From Dehalococcoidia bacterium (GTDB lineage: Bacteria; Chloroflexota; Dehalococcoidia; Dehalococcoidales; Fen-1064): DNA of 14,135 bases. The stretch covers positions 1 through 14,135 of the forward strand of contig DUES01000199.1 of the NCBI GenBank assembly GCA_011192055.1. Direction: 5' to 3'. Position numbers and translations under genes: made by a program. Below are positions 1 to 7,016 of the stretch, piece after piece; the stretch's first letter is position 1, and the number at the start of each line of letters is the position of its first letter. The notes below the pieces were generated by a model, which was not told the origin of the DNA, searched no databases, and was given only the letters and a program-made list of their open reading frames with translations.

Positions 1-183
1 GAGGAAAGTGGTCTCCGTGCTTTATGGTAAGGACGCACTGGAACCCGATTACAGTGACCCTGACAGGATACGGACGTCCGACTGCCGGAAACTGCTCGGA
101 AACGAAGAATTTTTGCAGAGACTACCGCTGCAGGCTGTTGACCGGCCTGCCGGGTATATTAAAGAAACGCTAAAGGCTATGTC

Positions 184-471
184 GTGGCGTGTTTCACCGG
201 CCGGTCCTCGGGTGCTGCATATCACGGGACTTCCCACCGAGGTAGCCTGGAGCATCAACCGTACGTCGGCGGTTTCATTGCTAAGGAAGTGGGACATGAG
301 TATCTGGCACGCAACTATACGGACTATTACCTGCATGCCTGGGAGTACTACCTTTCCGGTTATGCGGACGGTAATGCCGGAAGGCTGTCACTTCTTGCCG
401 GTGTTAATGTACTCACCACGGGAATCGAGATAGCCGGGTCGTGGCTGAACAGCAGGCCGTCCGCGGAGTGA
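184..471 (+). CDS. Unrecognised ORF, probably the 3' part of a frameshifted gene
   Basis: I do not recognise this protein. The reading frame ending at 471 looks coding in its last 75 or so residues (a Tyr/Trp-rich stretch with YYLHAWEYYLSGY, then a hydrophobic Ala/Gly/Val segment near the C-terminus). Its stop lies 4 bp before the start of the HAD gene, and GGAG at 465-468 serves as that gene's ribosome binding site, as expected for translationally linked genes. The frame is open only from about 163, and the nearest start is a GTG at 184 with no convincing ribosome binding site. Upstream, frame 2 is open from the window edge to 433 and reads like protein up to about 170-180. The simplest reading is one longer gene entering from the left and broken by a frameshift (real or an assembly error) near 170-250. 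The alternative is a short 95-residue gene. No function is proposed. Confidence 0.4.
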   Translation: MACFTGRSSGAAYHGTSHRGSLEHQPYVGGFIAKEVGHEYLARNYTDYYLHAWEYYLSGYADGNAGRLSLLAGVNVLTTGIEIAGSWLNSRPSAE

Positions 472-475
472 CGAA

Positions 476-1165
476 ATGAAATACACAGCCGTAATCTTCG
501 ACCTTTTCGGAACGCTGGTGGACAACTTCTCCCGTCGCGAGTACGAAAGCGTGCTGGCAGAGATGGCTTCAGTGCTGGGTGCACCACCGAAGGATTTTAT
601 CCGGCTATGGTTTGATATAGGTGACCAGCGGATGATGGGTATTCTGCCGAGTCCCGAAGGTAACATCGAGTATATCTGCCGTGAGCTTGGTGTACAACCA
701 CCGGAAACCGCCGGGAAGCAAGCCGCCCGCATCAGGTATACTCTCACCCGGCGCTTTGTTGTTCCACGACCCGATGCGATAAGGGTGCTTACCCGCCTGA
801 AATCGGAAGGATACAAAACGGGCCTCATCAGCGACTGCTCTAGCGAGACTACCACCGTCTGGGAAGACACAGCCTTTCCGCCACTATTCGACGTCACGGT
901 TTTCTCTTGCCTGGCAGGAGTGAGGAAACCCGACCCCGCCATTTACCTGCTGGCAACGGAGCAGCTTGCCGTCAGGCCGGAGGAGTGCCTCTATATCGGC
1001 GATGGCAGCAGCCACGAACTGACGGGTGCGGCAAATGTTGGAATGCATCCTGTTCTCATTCGTGTCCCCTATGAGGATGAGCCGGGTACGCATCGAATTG
1101 ACCCGGAGCAATGGAACGGCCCCAGAATCTCGTCACTGACTGAAGTGCTGACTCTGCTGGAATAA
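476..1165 (+). CDS. HAD-superfamily hydrolase (HAD-IA type)
   Basis: Predicted soluble 229-residue hydrolase of the haloacid dehalogenase superfamily, most often small-molecule phosphatases that form a phospho-aspartate intermediate. All four HAD motifs are visible: motif I FDLFGTLV with nucleophile Asp9, motif II with Ser119 (GLISD), the motif III lysine Lys151 (GVRKPDP), and motif IV YIGDGSSHE with Asp176. The helical cap lies at about residues 16-95, as in subfamily I. In motif I the second Asp of the usual DxD is Phe11, a variant common in the DxFGT group. In motif IV the second acid appears to be Glu181. The substrate cannot be told from sequence. The start is well supported by GGAG 7 nt upstream. 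The gene follows the broken upstream ORF by 4 bp and is followed by a long repeat-filled gap, so it likely ends its transcription unit. Confidence 0.9.
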   Translation: MKYTAVIFDLFGTLVDNFSRREYESVLAEMASVLGAPPKDFIRLWFDIGDQRMMGILPSPEGNIEYICRELGVQPPETAGKQAARIRYTLTRRFVVPRPDAIRVLTRLKSEGYKTGLISDCSSETTTVWEDTAFPPLFDVTVFSCLAGVRKPDPAIYLLATEQLAVRPEECLYIGDGSSHELTGAANVGMHPVLIRVPYEDEPGTHRIDPEQWNGPRISSLTEVLTLLE

Positions 1166-1263
1166 TAGCTGTACCCTGGTTGAGACAGGTACGGTTCTCT
1201 GTGGAGCGCTCCCTGCGCATGAGGAGCCCTTCGACAGAAGGACGACGAGGAAATCCGCTGCCA

Positions 1264-1324
1264 GGGGGGCTCCCCCTTGGAATCCCCCGGACAAAGGGGT
1301 TCCCACCCCTTTGGATTCCCCAAA
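1264..1324. repeat. Two imperfect tandem copies of a G/C-run unit
   Basis: Two adjacent units of about 30 bp share the layout G-run, short link, C-run, TTGGAATCCCCC or TTTGGATTCCCC. The first covers 1264-1290 and the second 1296-1324. Each can also fold on itself because its G-run faces its C-run. This resembles dispersed noncoding repeats rather than a protein-binding site. Copies elsewhere in the genome would be expected but cannot be seen here. Confidence 0.6.
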
Positions 1325-1400
1325 ACGGTGAGAAGACGACTCTCCGGGCAAGCGTCATTGCACCTTGGGGAGTACCGGGCAAACTCAACTCACATGGTGT

Positions 1401-1422
1401 CACAGGGGTTGCAGTCCCTGTG
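1401..1422. repeat. Perfect 7-bp stem hairpin
   Basis: CACAGGG at 1401-1407 pairs with CCCTGTG at 1416-1422 across an 8-nt loop. No T-run follows, so it is not a standard terminator. A related string, ACAGTCCCTGTGA, occurs after the CoA-transferase near 4876-4888, which hints at a shared repeat fragment. Confidence 0.5.
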
Positions 1423-1531
1423 TATACTGTTTCCTCCTTCCCCCTGTTTGATATAGAGAGGTGTGACCCCTCCAAGCTGCCCTCTCGAAAAAGAGAGAGT
1501 CGTAGAGAGGCGTAGCCTCCCTTACCTTTTC

Positions 1532-1561
1532 TTCCCCCTCCCTTATCAAAGGGAGGGGGAA
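1532..1561. repeat. Perfect 13-bp inverted repeat of C and G runs
   Basis: TTCCCCCTCCCTT (1532-1544) is exactly complementary to AAGGGAGGGGGAA (1549-1561) around the 4-nt loop ATCA. It is followed by a further G-rich stretch up to 1573. Hairpins of this C-run/ATCA/G-run style are widespread dispersed repeats in bacterial intergenic DNA. With no T-run downstream on either side, a dedicated terminator is less likely than a repeat element, though the RNA stem would be very stable. Confidence 0.75.
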
Positions 1562-1596
1562 CGAGGGGGAGGGTTTCCTCAACAACAGAAACCATG

Positions 1597-1626
1597 GAGA
1601 TTGCTTCGTTTCGCTCGCAATGACAG
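1597..1626 (-). repeat. REP-like unit, reverse orientation
   Basis: Reading the minus strand gives CTGTCATTGCGAGCGAAACG followed by AAGCAATCTCC. This is the widespread bacterial repeat whose core is GTCATTGCGAG and ACGAAGCAATCTC. The same core, slightly diverged, occurs in forward orientation at 6954-6989 and 7070-7104, so this window alone has at least three copies. It lies between the 13-bp hairpin and the prfA promoter, outside any gene. Confidence 0.75.
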
Positions 1627-1697
1627 GTAGCGATTATTACCGCTACGTGTAGCTACATTGCAGGGCAGTCCGGCAGGAGATGAGAGTCGTATGCCTG

Positions 1698-1706
1698 TGC
1701 TATAAT
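1698..1706 (+). promoter_or_regulatory. Extended -10 promoter for prfA
   Basis: A perfect TATAAT (1701-1706) is preceded by TGC (1698-1700), giving the TGnTATAAT extended -10 form. There is no good -35 at the usual distance (around 1678-1683), consistent with an extended -10 promoter. Transcription would begin near 1713, leaving only about 11 nt before the prfA ATG at 1724. Confidence 0.6.
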
Positions 1707-1723
1707 TCAGTGGGTGGTACATT

Positions 1724-2794
1724 ATGTGGGATAGACTTGCAGAAACAGATAAGCATTACGAAGCCATTAACCAGCAGATGGCAGACCCGGAAATTGCCTC
1801 GGACGTAAGGGAACTGCAGAGACTGGCGCAGGAGCGGGCAGCCCTTGAGGAGGTTGTAACCCTGTACCGGCAGTACCTGGAGACATCCCAATCCCTGGAA
1901 GAGACCCGCGGAATGCTGTCCGGTGAGCAGGACGAAGAGATGGCTGCCCTGGTCAGGCAGGAGATTGAGGGACTGGAATCACGACTAAACAACCTGGAAA
2001 ACGAACTGAAAGCATCCCTGGTGCGCAAAGACCCAAACGATGATAAGAATATCATCATGGAAATCCGGGCCGGAACCGGTGGTGATGAAGCAGGACTCTT
2101 TGCGGCTGACCTTCTTCGAATGTACATGAGGTATGCCCAGCTCAAGGGGTGGGAAGTGGAAATCCTCAATTCCAGTGAAAGCGGTATCGGTGGGTTCAAA
2201 GAGGTCATCCTGGAAATAAGGGGTAAGGGTGCCTATAGTCGTCTTAAATACGAAAGGGGTGTCCACCGGGTACAAAGAGTACCGGTGACCGAGTCTTCCG
2301 GCAGAATTCACACGTCCGCAGCTACGGTGGCAGTCCTTCCCGAGGCCGAGGAAGTGGATGTTGAAGTTGACCCTGATGACCTGCGGATAGACATCTTCCA
2401 CAGCGGCGGAGCCGGCGGGCAGAATGTCAACAAGGTAGCCACCGCAGTACGGATTACGCACCTGCCGACCGGTATGGTGGTCACGTGTCAGGACGAACGC
2501 TCGCAGTTGAGGAACAAGAACAAGGCCATGACGGTACTCCGCGCACGGTTACTGGATATAGAGCAGAGTAGACAGGAATCCGAAATGAGCACACAGCGTC
2601 GTTCCCAGGTCGGTTCAGGGGACCGGTCAGAGAAGATACGCACCTATAATTTCCCCCAGGACAGGGTATCCGACCACCGGATTAGCCTCAATTTGCATAA
2701 CCTCCCGCGTATCATGGAGGGAGACCTCGACCAGCTTATTGATGCCCTGGCTACCAATGACCGTGCAAAACAATTACAGGAACAACTGGCGTGA
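1724..2794 (+). CDS. prfA: Peptide chain release factor 1 (RF1)
   Basis: Cytoplasmic class I release factor that reads UAA and UAG stop codons and triggers peptidyl-tRNA hydrolysis. At 356 residues it is normal full length. An N-terminal coiled-coil domain (about 1-100) is followed by the RF1 core. The tripeptide discriminator is PVT at 187-189, in the RVPVTESSGRIHTS context that marks RF1 rather than RF2 (which has SPF). The catalytic GGQ is at 231-233, and the Gln233 side chain is the target of PrmC methylation. The ATG at 1724 gives the expected N-terminus; its ribosome binding site is weak and the leader is short. The stop overlaps the start of prmC by 4 bp (GTGA), so enzyme and substrate are translationally coupled, a very common bacterial arrangement. 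Confidence 0.97.
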   Translation: MWDRLAETDKHYEAINQQMADPEIASDVRELQRLAQERAALEEVVTLYRQYLETSQSLEETRGMLSGEQDEEMAALVRQEIEGLESRLNNLENELKASLVRKDPNDDKNIIMEIRAGTGGDEAGLFAADLLRMYMRYAQLKGWEVEILNSSESGIGGFKEVILEIRGKGAYSRLKYERGVHRVQRVPVTESSGRIHTSAATVAVLPEAEEVDVEVDPDDLRIDIFHSGGAGGQNVNKVATAVRITHLPTGMVVTCQDERSQLRNKNKAMTVLRARLLDIEQSRQESEMSTQRRSQVGSGDRSEKIRTYNFPQDRVSDHRISLNLHNLPRIMEGDLDQLIDALATNDRAKQLQEQLA

Positions 2795-3630
2795 ATGTGA
2801 AGGAAGTCTTGGACAATGCCCGGAGGGAGTTGACCGGAGGTAACATCGAGGACGCCGCTCTGGAGGCGGAAGTGTTGCTTCGCGATACCCTGGAGAAGGA
2901 CCGGGCGCAGTTGTACCTGGCACTCGATGACGAACTGAGTACTGAGCAGCAGACCGCTTTCCGTACCCGTTTGAAGCGCCGCCTTAATGATGAGCCAACC
3001 GCTTATATCCTGGGTTACCGGGAGTTCTACGGACGCGATTTTCTTGTCAGTCCGGCCGTTCTTGTTCCCCGGCCGGAAACGGAACTGCTTATTGAGACAG
3101 TTTTGCAGGCAGTAAAAAAAGGAAGTCATTCTACTATAGCGGAGGTCGGCACCGGCTGCGGGGTAATTGCCGTCAGCCTGGCACTGGAATTACCGGGCGT
3201 AAAAATTTATGCCACCGATATTTCCGCACCTGCCCTTGAGATTGCGCGTGCCAACTCACGGAAACACGGTGTAGCTGACCGGATTTCATTTCTGCGCAGT
3301 GACCTGTTGGAGACACTATCGGGAACTGTTGACATAGTCGTAGCAAATCTGCCCTATATCCGGGAATCGGACCTGCCTGTTTCCGGTCCAGTCAGTCGTG
3401 AACCTCGTCTTGCTTTGAACGGCGGAGAAGACGGGCTTGAGCAGATATACCGGTTATGCAGACAGGTGAAAGACAGGATTTCTTCCGGGGGATACCTTTT
3501 ACTGGAGGTCGGGCAGGGTCAAGCTGTTGAGGTGACAACTTTTCTGAAAGGACTTCTGCCTGCTGCAACTATTGACGTGATGCAGGATTTGGCCGGTATT
3601 GACCGTGTTATCAGCTTGATGTTTCCCTGA
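2791..3630 (+). CDS. prmC: Release factor glutamine N5-methyltransferase
   Basis: SAM-dependent methyltransferase that methylates the GGQ glutamine of RF1 and RF2. The 279-residue protein has an N-terminal helical substrate-recognition domain (about 1-80), the LVPRPETELL segment (91-100) typical of PrmC, SAM motif I EVGTGCG (118-124), the post-I acidic residue in ATDIS (141-145), and the active-site motif NLPY at 186-189. The canonical form is NPPY, so Leu replaces the first Pro. The rest of the site and the following SxxPRLAL-type segment are preserved, so activity is likely. The GTG start overlaps the prfA stop by 4 bp; this coupling and the full-length match to the family support it. Confidence 0.95.
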   Translation: MNVKEVLDNARRELTGGNIEDAALEAEVLLRDTLEKDRAQLYLALDDELSTEQQTAFRTRLKRRLNDEPTAYILGYREFYGRDFLVSPAVLVPRPETELLIETVLQAVKKGSHSTIAEVGTGCGVIAVSLALELPGVKIYATDISAPALEIARANSRKHGVADRISFLRSDLLETLSGTVDIVVANLPYIRESDLPVSGPVSREPRLALNGGEDGLEQIYRLCRQVKDRISSGGYLLLEVGQGQAVEVTTFLKGLLPAATIDVMQDLAGIDRVISLMFP

Positions 3631-3656
3631 AGGGAGACAAAAAGGAGGTTCTCAGT

Positions 3657-4850
3657 ATGGCAGGACCACTCGATGGCGTAAGGGTACTCGACCTGGGGCG
3701 GTTTATTGCCTGTCCTTTTTGCGGGATGTTACTCGCTGACCTTGGTGCCGAGGTTATCCGGGTAGAGCGACCCGGCGGAGGGCAGGACCGGTTCATGGGG
3801 CTGCTTACGCCTGCAGGCTACAGCTACGGCTTTGTTAACCAGAATCGAAATAAGAAGGCTATCTCACTGAACTACGAAAAAAACGAGCACGGCCGCGAGA
3901 TACTTGATGAACTGATAAAACATACCGACGTCGTAATCCAAAACTTCAGTCCTGAAGCTGCCAAGGCGTTTGGGATTACGTACGAAAAGATGAAGGAAGT
4001 CAGGGCGGACATAATTTTTGCCCATGTGTCTGCGTTCGGGCTCGATGGGCCGTACAGTCACCGCCTTGGTTTTGACCAGATTGGCAAAGCGATGTCCGCC
4101 GCAATGACGGTCAGCGGCTTCCCGGGACCGCCGACCAAGGAACAGACGCCTCATATAGACTACCTGACAGCCACACTGACCGCCCTCGGTGTTGTCTCAG
4201 CGCTGTATCACCGGCAGCTTACGGGAGAAGGGCAAATGATAGATACCGCTCTTTTTCAGACTGCCGTCACCCTGATGGCCCCTACCATTGGTGAATGGGA
4301 GACCGGTGGCAAACTTCGCAAACAGACCGGAAACCGTGGACCGTGGCTTGGGCCGAGTGACCTCTACAGGACAAAGGACAACCGGTGGGTAATGCTGGCT
4401 ATTATCACTAATTCTATCTGGCGTCGGTTCAGTCGCTTTATTGGCAGAGAGGACCTGGCGGAAGACCCCCGGTTCCACAATGACCTTGCCCGCTGGGAGC
4501 ACCACGATATCATCGACCCCGTGGTTGCAGAGTGGGTAGCCTCACAGACGGCTGATGAGGTAGTTGCCGCTGCAGAGCAGATACCCATTCCCTGCGGCAT
4601 CTGCTACGAACAGACCGAGGTAGCCGGTGACCCGCAGGTAATAGCCAGGGAAATGCTGACCAATGTATCTTTCCCCGATGGCAGCGGAAAGATGCCCGTG
4701 ACCGGTCTCCCGATACGGATGTCCGCGACACCAACCAGCATAGACCGGTCTTTCCCGGCCGTTGGAGAGCACAACGAGGAGATATACTGCGGTCTTCTCG
4801 GGTACGGAAAGGAAGACCTGGCAAGGTTCGAGGAAGAAGGCGTTATCTAG
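3657..4850 (+). CDS. CaiB/BaiF family (class III) CoA-transferase
   Basis: Class III enzyme that moves coenzyme A between a CoA thioester and a free carboxylate, often to activate a substrate for degradation. The 397-residue length is normal for the family. The N-terminus (LDGVRVLDLGRFIACPF, from residue 5) is the CaiB Rossmann-like start, with GAEVIRVERPGGG at 30-42 and DVVIQNFSP at 91-99. The expected catalytic aspartate is Asp168 (HIDYLTA), matching the position of Asp169 in formyl-CoA transferase and CaiB. The donor and acceptor cannot be told from sequence. A very strong AAAGGAGG (3641-3648) sits 8 nt before the ATG. The gene starts 26 bp after prmC on the same strand but is functionally unrelated to it. 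The downstream etfBA genes suggest a role in acyl-CoA metabolism. Confidence 0.93.
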   Translation: MAGPLDGVRVLDLGRFIACPFCGMLLADLGAEVIRVERPGGGQDRFMGLLTPAGYSYGFVNQNRNKKAISLNYEKNEHGREILDELIKHTDVVIQNFSPEAAKAFGITYEKMKEVRADIIFAHVSAFGLDGPYSHRLGFDQIGKAMSAAMTVSGFPGPPTKEQTPHIDYLTATLTALGVVSALYHRQLTGEGQMIDTALFQTAVTLMAPTIGEWETGGKLRKQTGNRGPWLGPSDLYRTKDNRWVMLAIITNSIWRRFSRFIGREDLAEDPRFHNDLARWEHHDIIDPVVAEWVASQTADEVVAAAEQIPIPCGICYEQTEVAGDPQVIAREMLTNVSFPDGSGKMPVTGLPIRMSATPTSIDRSFPAVGEHNEEIYCGLLGYGKEDLARFEEEGVI

Positions 4851-4854
4851 GTCA

Positions 4855-4877
4855 TAATCCGGTGATTATCCGGATTA
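4855..4877. terminator. Hairpin after CoA-transferase, weak terminator at best
   Basis: TAATCCGG (4855-4862) pairs perfectly with CCGGATTA (4870-4877) around a 7-nt loop, starting 4 bp after the CoA-transferase stop. No T-run follows, so intrinsic termination would be poor. It could instead stabilise the mRNA end or be an attenuating structure ahead of etfBA. Confidence 0.35.
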
Positions 4878-4973
4878 CAGTCCCTGTGACTATTTGATAG
4901 GTCAACTGGTAGTGGTAGCCCGGAAATAAGAAATGAAGACAGGTATGAGCCTTTGGAGTAAATTGGGCTTAGC

Positions 4974-5001
4974 TTGACGCTTAATTCCGTTTGATGATAA
5001 A
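4974..5001 (+). promoter_or_regulatory. Possible etfBA promoter
   Basis: TTGACG (4974-4979) is a good -35. With 16 bp spacing the -10 would be GATAAA (4996-5001), a 4/6 match. It overlaps the palindromic half-sites at 4991-5021. The rest of the 4878-5053 gap shows no better promoter and no gene. The call is tentative. Confidence 0.3.
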
Positions 5002-5021
5002 GTTATCAATTGGGTTGATAA
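4991..5021. promoter_or_regulatory. Candidate operator: repeated TTGAT/ATCAA half-sites before etfB
   Basis: TTATCAA (5003-5009) and TTGATAA (5015-5021) form a perfect 7-5-7 inverted repeat. A third half-site TTGAT lies at 4991-4995, and GATAA-AG-TTATC (4996-5007) forms a second, overlapping palindrome. The cluster lies about 50 bp upstream of the etfB start and overlaps the likely promoter, which is where a repressor would bind. The regulator is unknown. Confidence 0.4.
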
Positions 5022-5069
5022 GTTTATGTGTGGTGAGTTAATGATGCACAGAAGGAGGAATTGTGCACG

Positions 5070-5870
5070 ATGAATATGATTGTCTGTGTCAAACAGGTAA
5101 TCGATCCGGAAGCGCCGCCGGCAAGCTTTAAGATTGATGCGGCGACAAATTCGGTGGTACCGCCAGCCGGTGTACCCCCCGTAATCAGTCCTTTTGACGA
5201 GCAGGCGGTAGAGGCAGCACTGAGAATCAAAGACGCTCAGGGTGGCAAGATTACGGCCATTAGCCTGGGCACCGGGCTTCTGCGGGATGTTGTCAAGAAG
5301 CCTTTATCCATGGGAGCGGACGAATTGGTCCTGCTGGAAGATGCCGCGTTCGACGGCGGTGACAGCTGGTCAACGGCTGCCGCTCTTGCCGCGGCTATCA
5401 AGAAGATAGGTGAGTTTGATATCATCTTCTGCGGCCGGCAGGCGGCTGACTGGGACAGCGGACAGGTAGGCTCCGGTATCGCCGAGATACTGGGACTACC
5501 CAGTGTTACGCTGGCAAAGAAAATAGAAGTCAGTGATGGCAAAGCAACCGTACAGCGTGTAATCCCGGACGGCTACGAGGTAGTAGAGGTCGGGTTACCC
5601 GCAGTAATTACGGTGAGTAATGAGCTTGGTGAACCGCGTTATGCCACCATCAAGGGTATCATGTCAGCCAAGCGCAAGGAACCAATTGTCTGGGCTCCGG
5701 CTGATATTGAGGTTGAGGCCGGTCAGTTAGGTGCCACAGGACGGCGGGTCAAAATGCTCAGGCTATTCCAGCCGGTACGTGAAGGCACCTGCGAAATTGT
5801 CGAAGGTGAGGATGAGGCGGATGCCGGTACGAACCTGGCAGCAAAACTCTCGGAGGTCAAACTTCTGTAG
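5070..5870 (+). CDS. etfB: Electron transfer flavoprotein, beta subunit
   Basis: Small subunit of the cytoplasmic ETF heterodimer that carries electrons from acyl-CoA dehydrogenases or related flavoenzymes, or takes part in electron bifurcation. It opens with MIVCVKQVIDPEA, the usual EtfB start, continues through the nucleotide-binding region (GADELVLLED 82-91, CGRQAADWDSGQVG 121-134), and carries the family signature EPRYATIKGIMSAKRK (188-203). Length is 266 residues, typical for EtfB. An in-frame TTG at 5061 would add three residues, but it sits only 2 nt from the GGAGG at 5054-5058; the ATG at 5070 has 11 nt spacing and matches the family N-terminus. etfA follows after 73 bp. I cannot tell bifurcating from ordinary ETF by eye. 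Confidence 0.95.
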   Translation: MNMIVCVKQVIDPEAPPASFKIDAATNSVVPPAGVPPVISPFDEQAVEAALRIKDAQGGKITAISLGTGLLRDVVKKPLSMGADELVLLEDAAFDGGDSWSTAAALAAAIKKIGEFDIIFCGRQAADWDSGQVGSGIAEILGLPSVTLAKKIEVSDGKATVQRVIPDGYEVVEVGLPAVITVSNELGEPRYATIKGIMSAKRKEPIVWAPADIEVEAGQLGATGRRVKMLRLFQPVREGTCEIVEGEDEADAGTNLAAKLSEVKLL

Positions 5871-5904
5871 TGACCGTTGAGGTCTACTATCAAGGTTTGA
5901 ACTG

Positions 5905-5923
5905 AGGCTCTCAGTCAGAGCCT
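5905..5923 (+). promoter_or_regulatory. Hairpin between etfB and etfA
   Basis: AGGCTCT (5905-5911) pairs perfectly with AGAGCCT (5917-5923) around CAGTC. It lies in the 73-bp gap and ends 7 nt before the etfA GGAGG (5931-5935), leaving the ribosome binding site free. It is not a terminator (no T-run). It may shield the etfA message or set the subunit ratio. Confidence 0.4.
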
Positions 5924-5943
5924 TAACATAGGAGGATATTCAG

Positions 5944-6939
5944 ATGGCTGATAATAAAGGAGTATTAATTCTTGCCGAGGTTGCTGACGGCAACCTGGCT
6001 GCAATAGCCACCGAGCTTCTTGGCGCCGGCAGGAAACTTGCCGATGACCTTGGAGAGGAGCTTAGTGCCCTGCTGGTCGGCAGCGAGGTAAGCGGACTTG
6101 CCCAGGAAGCAATCGCTTTCGGTGCCGATAAAGTGTACGTGGTCGAAGCACCGGAACTGAAGGACTACCGGACGGACAGCTACATTGCTGTTGTAGAGAA
6201 GGCTGCTAAAGAGGTGGCACCGAAAGTTCTCTTAATGGGACAAAATTCGATAGGACGGGACCTTGCTCCACGCCTGGCTTTCAGACTGGATGCAGCAGTC
6301 TCTACGGACTGCATAGAACTGGCGATAGACGCTGACTCAAAGCAGTTGCTGATGACCAAACCGGTCTATGGCGGTAATGCCCGGGCTATCTATATCACTG
6401 ATACCATACCCCAGATGGCAACTCTCCGGGTCAAAGCCGGAGAACCCCTGGCGCGTGATGATTCCCGGAAAGGTGAAGTGGTCAGCATTGATGCCGGACT
6501 GGACGAATCAGCAGTCAGGACAAAGGTAATAGATACTGTCCTCGAGGAGATTGAGGGCATTAAGCTTGAAGACGCAAATATAATAGTATCCGGCGGCCGT
6601 GGCATGGGCGGTCCGGAAGGTTTCAAGGACCTGGAGGGGCTTGCCAGGGTGCTCAAGGCGGCAGTTGGCGCCAGCCGGCCCCCGTGTGACAACGGTTGGG
6701 TGCCGGACACCATGCAGGTAGGGCTGACCGGAAAGATAGTATCCCCTGACCTGTATATTGCCGTGGCAATTTCCGGCTCGAGCCAGCATATTGCCGGTTG
6801 CGGTGGCTCGAAGACAATCGTGGCCATAAACCGGGACCCTGAAGCAAATATCTTCAAAGAAGCCGCTTACGGGGTTGTGGGCGACTGGAAGAAGGTAATA
6901 CCTGCCTTTATGGAGAAGGCCAAGGAACTGATGGCCTGA
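5944..6939 (+). CDS. etfA: Electron transfer flavoprotein, alpha subunit
   Basis: Large ETF subunit, which binds the electron-carrying FAD. The 331-residue protein has an N-terminal domain (about 1-200) with QNSIGRDLAPRLA (100-112), followed by the C-terminal FAD domain: SGGRGMGG (216-223), VGASRP (241-246), QVGLTGK (258-264), SGSSQH (277-282) and the INRDPEA stretch (295-301) that contacts the cofactor. These are the standard FAD contacts and look intact. The start is clear, with GGAGG 8 nt before the ATG. It pairs with etfB just upstream as one operon. Near the end, the more usual GLVGDL-type ending reads GVVGDWKKV here, a small deviation. The stop runs straight into a repeat copy at 6938. 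Confidence 0.96.
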   Translation: MADNKGVLILAEVADGNLAAIATELLGAGRKLADDLGEELSALLVGSEVSGLAQEAIAFGADKVYVVEAPELKDYRTDSYIAVVEKAAKEVAPKVLLMGQNSIGRDLAPRLAFRLDAAVSTDCIELAIDADSKQLLMTKPVYGGNARAIYITDTIPQMATLRVKAGEPLARDDSRKGEVVSIDAGLDESAVRTKVIDTVLEEIEGIKLEDANIIVSGGRGMGGPEGFKDLEGLARVLKAAVGASRPPCDNGWVPDTMQVGLTGKIVSPDLYIAVAISGSSQHIAGCGGSKTIVAINRDPEANIFKEAAYGVVGDWKKVIPAFMEKAKELMA

Positions 6940-6989
6940 CAGACCGGGGTGAATGTCACTGCGAGGAGCGGATGCGACGAAGCAGGCTC
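6938..6989 (+). repeat. REP/MITE-like repeat, copy A
   Basis: The unit begins with GACAGACCGGGGT, overlapping the etfA stop codon, and continues with TGTCACTGCGAGGAG and GCGACGAAGCAGGCTC. It is closely repeated at 7051-7104 and, in reverse and more diverged, at 1597-1626. Together with the inverted end at 7043-7054 it forms a roughly 100-bp element flanked by imperfect inverted repeats (TGTCACTGCGAG at 6954-6965, CTCGTAATGACA at 7043-7054). Confidence 0.75.
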
Positions 6990-7016
6990 ACACATCACAT
7001 AGATTGATTCGCTTCA

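Larger units (their letters stand above)
1166..1723. other. Repeat-rich intergenic region, no credible gene
   Basis: This 558-bp gap between the HAD gene and prfA has no convincing coding sequence. The open frames across it follow G- and C-rich runs rather than normal codon use. It holds, in order, a weak imperfect hairpin just after the HAD stop (GTACC at 1171 with GGTAC at 1188), a tandem G/C-rich repeat (1264-1324), a 7-bp hairpin (1401-1422), a 5-bp hairpin (1507-1519), a perfect 13-bp hairpin (1532-1561), a REP-like unit (1597-1626), a 6-bp hairpin (GTAGCG 1627-1632 with CGCTAC 1641-1646), and the prfA promoter. No T-run follows the early hairpins, so a HAD terminator is uncertain. Confidence 0.7.

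Noticed and set aside
1180..1515. Open frame of 111 codons in the HAD-prfA gap
   Set aside because: It runs through G/C-run repeats and hairpins, has no ribosome binding site and an implausible composition. The opposite-strand open frames there fail for the same reason.
1507..1519. Short GAGGC-GTA-GCCTC hairpin as terminator
   Set aside because: The stem is only 5 bp, with no T-run, and it lies 340 bp after the HAD stop.
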